Shown here: positions 57,153-61,928 of the stretch, in pieces | Layout: the number at the start of each line of letters is the position of its first letter | Position numbering within the stretch: position 1 is the first letter of the stretch | Assembly: GCA_028280485.1 (NCBI GenBank) | Contig: JANQLS010000010.1 | Span: 1-61,928 of the forward strand | Direction of reading: 5' to 3' | Length of the DNA: 61,928 nt | From: Planctomycetota bacterium | Lineage (GTDB): Bacteria > Planctomycetota > UBA8108 > JACQVS01 | Translations under genes and position numbers: made by a program | Notes under the pieces: model-generated | Database searches by the model: none | What the model was told of the DNA's origin: nothing | The model's input: the letters and a program-made list of their open reading frames with translations, nothing else

Positions 57153-57485
57153 ATGCTTTTGAAACTCTTGATCAGCTCACTCTTCATACTTCTCTTAACC
57201 CTCATTCTCAGTACAGGTTGCACGACTGCCACCTACCCCATTCCGATTCTGGTTTTAGAGAATCCAACATCGGGAGAGCGAGTCCGATTTTTTCCAGAGA
57301 GTAAGCTGAAAGTCCCAAAAGATTACGATGAGAAAACACACATCGAATCGTGGACTCAAGAAATGCGCGCCAAAGGATTTATCCGCCTGATTTCTCCGAA
57401 AGATGATGCTCCTCGATTGGAAATAGAAAGAAAAGAAGCCCGAAAAAGAGCTGATCGACTTCTGAGGGAATCAGAGTTAAAATGA
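57153..57485 (+). CDS. Small lipoprotein of unknown function
   Basis: A 110-residue protein with a long hydrophobic signal and lipobox LSTGC (Cys23). The mature part is short and basic near the end (RKEARKRADRLLRE, probably helical). PIPILVLENPTSGERVRFFP follows the Cys closely. I do not recognise a family. The next gene on the same strand starts 83 bp further on. No Shine-Dalgarno sequence is obvious. Confidence 0.75.
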   Translation: MLLKLLISSLFILLLTLILSTGCTTATYPIPILVLENPTSGERVRFFPESKLKVPKDYDEKTHIESWTQEMRAKGFIRLISPKDDAPRLEIERKEARKRADRLLRESELK

Positions 57486-57568
57486 GAAAGTTTTAAATCA
57501 TATAAATTCTATTGATACCAATTTCAACATTCAGTTGTAGGCAATAAAACTGAGGGAAAGGGCCAAAA

Positions 57569-59026
57569 ATGAATAGAAATCTATTTTTCATCTCGATGCT
57601 TGCGTGTCTCTCTCTACTGGGTTTATTCGCAGCCCTAAATTCAACACCGTCTCTTCAAGCAAATTCTCCATCCGCGAAAAAACCAAGCTTGAGCTCATTG
57701 ACAAAGCGCCTAGAACGGGCGATCGATTTTCGAAGTGAAAAGCAGATCAAAGATACCTTTAAAGAGCTCGGTAAGCTCGATAGCTCAGGCGCAGCTAAAG
57801 TCATCATCATCACCACCTGTAAGTATCGAGACCTCAAACTTAAAGACACCGCGGTAGCGGCTCTGATTTCAATGAAATCAAAAGCAGCTAAGAAGTACCT
57901 TTACAAACAAGTGAAGAGCAATAAATCTTGGTTGGTTCGCTGCTTTCTTTATTCGGTGCTTCCAAAGATGGAAGGTGAAGATGCCGTCGAAGCATTCGAT
58001 GCCGCAATTAAGTCCGAAAAATCAGCGAGAGTCTTCACTTATGCGGTCGATGAATTAAGTGAAGTCAAAAAGCCCTGGGCGATCGATCTCATGATCACCC
58101 TCTTAGAAAAATTTGAAAAGAATCCAGCTGGGAAAACCCACGCCACTTACCTTATCGAAGCTTTACAAATCGCGACTGGGAAGGGTATCGAAGCGGGAGC
58201 TGATTGGAAAAATTGGTGGGCCGCATCAAAGGCGAAATTTGAATTCCCCAAAAATGATGGGAAGGAAACCGAAAAAGGAACGACCTCGGTCATTCAGCGC
58301 ATCAAGAAACGAAAAGAAGATCACTACTTAAAAGAGATTGCCGAGGGAGACATCATCGTCGTCGAAGGAAAATTTGACCAAGTTCAAAATGTATTAAAAG
58401 AACTGGGCATTCCCTACGAATTAGTCGACCGAGCCGAGATCCAAGATCTGAGCTTGAGAAAAAATACGGTTCTAATCTTTAATTGCCACGATACTCAAGA
58501 GAACATCATCCCAGGAAAGACGCTACAGAAGATCGCCAAGTTCGTCGAAAACGGTGGCTACCTCTTTACTTCTGATTGGGAACTCCAAAACGTCCTGCAA
58601 AAGGGTTTTAAGGGGCGAATTGGTATGTCGACCCTCACCCAGGAAAAAGATCTCAATGTTAAAATTGAACCCAGTCAAGAAAACTTCGACCATCCTTTTT
58701 TAAGAGATGTCTTCCCTAAGGATCCGTTCAAGTTACAAAACTACCGGTGGAAAATTGATAGTGCTTCCTCTACTCTTCGATTTAGTCCCAAATCTAAAGT
58801 TTATCCATTAGTGGTATCGAAAGAGCTTGGTCAAAAATATAGCAACCCTACAGTGGCGGCGACCTTCAGGCACGGAAGAGGATCTGTACTGCATGTCCTC
58901 AGTCATTTCTATCAACAACGGGATGCCGCGGGCGATGGCTTTGCCCTGCAACAAATCTTGGCTAATTTTATTATCGAGCGCCAAAAGTGGCGCAAGAAAG
59001 AACTCGAGAAGAAAAAGAAAAAATAA
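57569..59026 (+). CDS. Exported HEAT-repeat protein with glutamine-amidotransferase-like domain
   Basis: A 485-residue protein; the ATG follows GGGAAAGGG. The signal peptide is about 1-33. Residues about 40-220 are helical HEAT-like repeats (LKLKDTAVAALISMKSKAAK, WLVRCFLYSVLPKMEGEDA). From about 260 the sequence changes to an alpha/beta domain (GDIIVVEGKFDQVQNVLKEL, NTVLIFNCHDTQENIIPG, IAKFVENGGYLFTSDWEL, FRHGRGSVLHVLSHFYQQ), in the manner of class I glutamine-amidotransferase-like domains without a visible catalytic Cys-His pair. The C-terminus is a lysine-rich tail. No enzyme function is claimed. It converges with the metallophosphoesterase gene, 11 bp away. Confidence 0.85.
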   Translation: MNRNLFFISMLACLSLLGLFAALNSTPSLQANSPSAKKPSLSSLTKRLERAIDFRSEKQIKDTFKELGKLDSSGAAKVIIITTCKYRDLKLKDTAVAALISMKSKAAKKYLYKQVKSNKSWLVRCFLYSVLPKMEGEDAVEAFDAAIKSEKSARVFTYAVDELSEVKKPWAIDLMITLLEKFEKNPAGKTHATYLIEALQIATGKGIEAGADWKNWWAASKAKFEFPKNDGKETEKGTTSVIQRIKKRKEDHYLKEIAEGDIIVVEGKFDQVQNVLKELGIPYELVDRAEIQDLSLRKNTVLIFNCHDTQENIIPGKTLQKIAKFVENGGYLFTSDWELQNVLQKGFKGRIGMSTLTQEKDLNVKIEPSQENFDHPFLRDVFPKDPFKLQNYRWKIDSASSTLRFSPKSKVYPLVVSKELGQKYSNPTVAATFRHGRGSVLHVLSHFYQQRDAAGDGFALQQILANFIIERQKWRKKELEKKKKK

Positions 59027-59037
59027 ACCCACACATT

Positions 59038-60369
59038 TTATTCGGCACACCCTAGCCGATCATCCGTTGGATCGCCTCCCTCATCAGGAAAGGGTGGAGG
59101 CGGTTCAAACTCGCTATCGATGAAGAGATACTGAAGAGCAAAAATAGCATCGGAAATATCAACTTTTCCATCATCATTAGAATCGGCAGAGTCTTGGCAG
59201 CTTAACGAAACTCCTAAAAACAAGTCGCCGAGGATGGCCAGGGCATCCGACAAATCCACCCCCTGATCTCGATTTGCATCCCCACGAATGAATGGAATTT
59301 CTAAGTGGGAGTAGAGGGTAAACTCGTCGATGACCTCACCTGCAATATTTTTGAAGTATCCTCTCGCCTTGCGGGGATCCCCATCGACATGTAGCTCTAA
59401 GAACAAAGCTCCATTTTTAGCCCCTTGAGTTCCCGTATATATACTGGCCCACTGACTACAGAATTGAGATTCAGACTCTCCTTCGAAGCAGGTCGTTTGA
59501 TCGTGAATCGTCCTTCCCCCCAAACCGGTGACAACTCCCATCGATGTACCTTTATCGATGTGAATGCTCTTAGGGTCGGGCCATTTTGTACTCACATCGG
59601 GACCACTAAAACTCGAAAGCGATTTAGTCCTGCTATAGGTATGTGAGTGCCCCACCGCCACAATCGATCCGAATTGACGGCTCAGCTTAAACGGATCCCA
59701 ACCGATGGGTACTGGGATGCTAGGTGCAATCGTCATATGGTGATGGTAATGCCACGAGCTGATGCGCCACAAAGAACGCGTCTTTAACAAATGTTCTTCC
59801 ATAAAGCCTAACGATTCTTTTCTCACTTGTTGAGAGAGTTCATCGGCGCTGTCAGGCCAAATTCCAATATCGCTCAAGACAAAAAAAACGCCCTTATACT
59901 CACAAGCAAGACTGATTCCCACTCCAGAATTGGAGGCATTATCCCCTACTGTCCCCCAGCAAATTTGCTTTCCCAACAACTCTTCCAATTGAGCAACTCG
60001 GTTCTCTAAGTAAGGACGATAGACCCTTAACCAATGATCACCGCCATCGTGATTCCCAATCGTATAAAAGTAAGGGAAATCATCTCCGAGAATAGAATCG
60101 ACCCCCCGAACCCATTCATCCGGCGCCTCATACCCGAGATCACCTTGGTGGATGACTAATTGAGTTCCTTCGTTTTTAATGAGTTCTAAAACTTGTCGAA
60201 CTGTGTTTTCTTTTTCAGGAATTTCTGGATTACCTGCATCCCCGACCAACGCCACTTTAAAATTCGGAGGGGGAAATTCAACGGTTTTTGCTAAAGTCAC
60301 ACTCAACAGCAATAAACTTTGGGTATAAAAAAGAAGCTGCAGATTAATTCTTAAATTAAAAATTTTCAT
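59038..60369 (-). CDS. Secreted metallophosphoesterase with dockerin-like end
   Basis: A 443-residue protein with a signal peptide (LLFYTQSLLLLSVTLA). The calcineurin-like phosphoesterase domain shows GDAG (43-46), GDLGY (76-80), GNHDG (105-109), SWHYHHH and GHSHTYSR, the metal-binding set. It may remove phosphate from extracellular phosphoesters, as in purple-acid-type phosphatases. A dockerin-like module follows (FIRGDANRDQGVDLSDALAI, then DSNDDGKVDISDAIFALQYL). This is the one protein in the window where the module is attached to a recognisable phosphatase. It starts 19 bp after the DUF4003-like gene, so the two are co-transcribed. Confidence 0.92.
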   Translation of the reverse strand: MKIFNLRINLQLLFYTQSLLLLSVTLAKTVEFPPPNFKVALVGDAGNPEIPEKENTVRQVLELIKNEGTQLVIHQGDLGYEAPDEWVRGVDSILGDDFPYFYTIGNHDGGDHWLRVYRPYLENRVAQLEELLGKQICWGTVGDNASNSGVGISLACEYKGVFFVLSDIGIWPDSADELSQQVRKESLGFMEEHLLKTRSLWRISSWHYHHHMTIAPSIPVPIGWDPFKLSRQFGSIVAVGHSHTYSRTKSLSSFSGPDVSTKWPDPKSIHIDKGTSMGVVTGLGGRTIHDQTTCFEGESESQFCSQWASIYTGTQGAKNGALFLELHVDGDPRKARGYFKNIAGEVIDEFTLYSHLEIPFIRGDANRDQGVDLSDALAILGDLFLGVSLSCQDSADSNDDGKVDISDAIFALQYLFIDSEFEPPPPFPDEGGDPTDDRLGCAE

Positions 60370-60388
60370 CTAAAAACTGAATCTTCCA

Positions 60389-61435
60389 TCAATCGATGGA
60401 GTCTCCACCTTCAGTATTAGCCACCTTAATGGTCGCTCTGGCCGAAGCAGCTGTTTGCTGTGTCTCGACGATGGCCTGTATATTCATCAAGGCTTTGGCG
60501 TCGGTAATGATTTTCAAATCTTTATCGACTTGAATCAATTCAAAGAAAGTCAAACTTGCCGCTAAATTAAACGTTAAAAATCGGTCATTCATCACTAAAA
60601 ATCGATCAGGTTTAGGAAAAAGCTGATCCATCGGCTCACGATTCTTTAAGGTAAACTCAACAATTCGAGAGGGCGGATGATCGAGGAACGATAAGATTGC
60701 TAATTCGTCATAATCGACTTGCCAAATTGAAACACCGTTAGTTTTAAATTCTTTCGCTAGTTCCGCAAAACGGTGAGCTACAGCTTCAGGCTCGCCATCT
60801 AACATATACAAAATATTCGCGGTGGTTTGTAAGGGATCTCCTTTGGAAAAGCCCTCCTTAGAAAGAGCTTGGTAGATATTCTCAATTCTTTGACCGATGG
60901 ATTTCACACTTTCTTCTCGACTCACGAGAGTCGCGCAAGCAACATAATCATCGGGTCCGGTCAACCACCAGTGATAGCGCTTCATCTCTTCATAGATTTC
61001 TTTAAAACGAATTACTGCCGAATCAGGAATCGGTTTGAGCTCATAGTAAAGCCTTAATACAAGGATCGCCATGGTCTCATAGATCTGTCCCTTCCGTATT
61101 TTGTATTTACGGAAGATTTTATTGACTCGTTTGAGTTCTTGGAGAAATCCTTCTGCAGTATCGCCATTCAAAAGAAGTAAAGCGCTGACAATAAAACGAT
61201 GCGAGCAGGCCAAACAACTCAACCACCCTGACTCTTTCCTTATTTCATTTCCAATCCTACGACAAGTCTCGGCAACATCCTTGGGTTCCCCACGACAGGT
61301 GATGGCCGCCAGCGCTGAAAAACGTAAAGCGTCCTTTTTCTCCGATATTTTTCGCCTTTTCCGCTCGGCATCAATTGCTTCGTAGATACGAATAAAACGA
61401 TCAGCAGGATTGGGAGGTAAAAATAATTCAGGCAT
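60389..61435 (-). CDS. DUF4003-like protein
   Basis: A 348-residue cytoplasmic-looking protein with no signal peptide. By eye it resembles DUF4003 (IYEEMKRYHWWLTGPDDYVA, IENIYQALSKEGFSKGDPLQ), a helical family mostly known from Firmicutes, whose function is unknown. It lies upstream of the phosphoesterase gene in a two-gene unit. No Shine-Dalgarno sequence precedes the ATG. The family call is tentative. Confidence 0.75.
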   Translation of the reverse strand: MPELFLPPNPADRFIRIYEAIDAERKRRKISEKKDALRFSALAAITCRGEPKDVAETCRRIGNEIRKESGWLSCLACSHRFIVSALLLLNGDTAEGFLQELKRVNKIFRKYKIRKGQIYETMAILVLRLYYELKPIPDSAVIRFKEIYEEMKRYHWWLTGPDDYVACATLVSREESVKSIGQRIENIYQALSKEGFSKGDPLQTTANILYMLDGEPEAVAHRFAELAKEFKTNGVSIWQVDYDELAILSFLDHPPSRIVEFTLKNREPMDQLFPKPDRFLVMNDRFLTFNLAASLTFFELIQVDKDLKIITDAKALMNIQAIVETQQTAASARATIKVANTEGGDSID

Positions 61436-61459
61436 ATTTTTTTTATTCAGCTTATCAAT

Positions 61460-61689
61460 AATTAATTAGCTCCGGTTGAATAACAGGAATTAATTATATT
61501 TGCGTGGGATCACGCAAATCACGAAGAAAGACCTATGGTTTTTCTTCCATTAGCACTGCAATAGGCTTTTAGCCTATTTTAGTGGAGCGACGCCGCAGCC
61601 CTTCAGGGCTTTGCCGGTGGTATAGGAAGAACTGCTTGGAGCGTTTGAAAGTAGGTCGGAACGACCTATTTTCAACAGAAACTAATTAA
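61460..61689. repeat. Intergenic mosaic repeat, right copy
   Basis: Second copy of the element at 1-163. Shared blocks: 61487-61522 (with the GCGTG/CACGC hairpin), 61561-61592 and 61627-61689. Relative to the left copy it carries two extra pieces: 61523-61560, and the piece at about 61592-61627 that contains a palindrome AGCCC/GGGCT. AGCCC/GGGCT also occurs at 25322-25335. The copies therefore differ by insertion or loss of whole palindrome modules. Confidence 0.85.
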
Positions 61690-61852
61690 ATGTCGCTGAT
61701 CTAATCGGATTTATAAAGAATTCCAACTATCGAGTGATCGTGGCCTCCCCATTAATTATAAAAATAGACCCACCGTCTATGACGTCGAGTGTTTCTGTAA
61801 TAATTTAAAATTCCCATGAAATGAATGTAAGTGGGCCCCTTCAAAGAAAGGC

Positions 61853-61887
61853 AAAAAAAAAAAACGCCCACCGGCGAATGCCGGTGG
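61853..61887 (-). terminator. Rho-independent terminator of the tRNA gene
   Basis: A perfect 8-bp hairpin, CCACCGGC (61868-61875) with GCCGGTGG (61880-61887) and a GAAT loop, is followed on the minus strand by 12 T residues (the A run 61853-61864). It lies 8 bases after the tRNA CCA end. Confidence 0.95.
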
Positions 61888-61895
61888 TCGTTCAA

Positions 61896-61928
61896 TGGTC
61901 GGGGTGACTGGATTCGAACCAACGACCC
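61896..61928 (-). tRNA. 3' part of a tRNA gene, probably tRNA-Pro
   Basis: Read on the minus strand, the last 33 bases give a T arm (GTTGG, loop TTCGAAT, CCAGT), the acceptor strand CACCCCG, discriminator A and an encoded CCA. The 5' part, with the anticodon, is outside the window. Base 72 is G, which implies C at position 1; C1-G72 with A73 is typical of bacterial tRNA-Pro, so proline is the best guess. It is not tRNA-Sec, which has a longer acceptor arm and G73. Confidence 0.8.

Noticed and set aside
61896..61928. tRNA-Sec, which would fit the selenoprotein
   Set aside because: The acceptor/T-arm geometry and discriminator A are those of an ordinary tRNA; tRNA-Sec has a longer acceptor arm and G73.
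1..61928. The end repeats as boundaries of a single mobile element
   Set aside because: Related modules also occur inside the window, no integrase or transposase is present, and the repeats look like dispersed intergenic elements cut off by the window by chance.

Overview
The window looks like a chromosomal segment of an uncultured, probably marine or aquatic member of the Planctomycetota. The signs are a planctomycete-type ECF sigma factor next to a Ser/Thr kinase with a WD40 domain, a DUF1592-group cytochrome paired with a DUF1552 protein, secreted sulfatase and SGNH/ThuA proteins, a Tat-exported Gfo/Idh/MocA oxidoreductase, and many secreted proteins ending in a dockerin-like module. The phylum call is inference from gene content; no rRNA is present.

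Layout. 1-4.2 kb: a repeat, then an ECF sigma / kinase pair (minus strand). 4.6-8.8 kb: a giant CotH-type secreted protein with visibly higher GC than its neighbours. 9.1-23.7 kb: a polysaccharide and sulfate-ester cluster, with an esterase-sulfatase fusion, a GNAT acetyltransferase, the DUF1592/DUF1552 pair, Gfo/Idh/MocA plus GH97, and a four-domain SGNH-FGE-SGNH-ThuA protein. 24.0-25.2 kb: a TlpA-like redoxin with two in-frame TGA codons placed exactly at the two cysteines of the CxxC site, followed by a hairpin with a GGUC loop that fits the bacterial SECIS pattern. This is best read as a selenoprotein with a UxxU redox motif and is the main discovery here. 25.2-25.6 kb: a dense cluster of palindromes. 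25.6-33.3 kb: a second CotH protein and a triple-LamG protein. 33.8-45.8 kb: six tandem homologous secreted proteins of unknown function with divergent centres and nearly identical dockerin-like ends. 46.4-48.1 kb: a TPR lipoprotein. 48.1-57.0 kb: two very large FG-GAP propeller proteins and a smaller dockerin-like protein. 57.1-61.4 kb: a small lipoprotein, a HEAT-repeat protein, a metallophosphoesterase with a dockerin-like end and a DUF4003-like protein. 61.46-61.93 kb: a second copy of the left-end repeat, a terminator, and the 3' part of a tRNA gene.

Themes. Thirteen proteins carry a C-terminal dockerin-like module with two Asp-rich loops, pointing to a large cell-surface or extracellular display system whose receptor is not in the window. 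The 9-24 kb genes fit degradation of sulfated or acetylated glycans. The palindrome-rich repeats at 0.1, 11.7, 25.4 and 61.6 kb share modules and look like one or two families of intergenic mosaic elements.

Limits. All family assignments come from reading motifs by eye; no database or folding program was run. Residue numbers were counted by hand and are approximate for the largest proteins.
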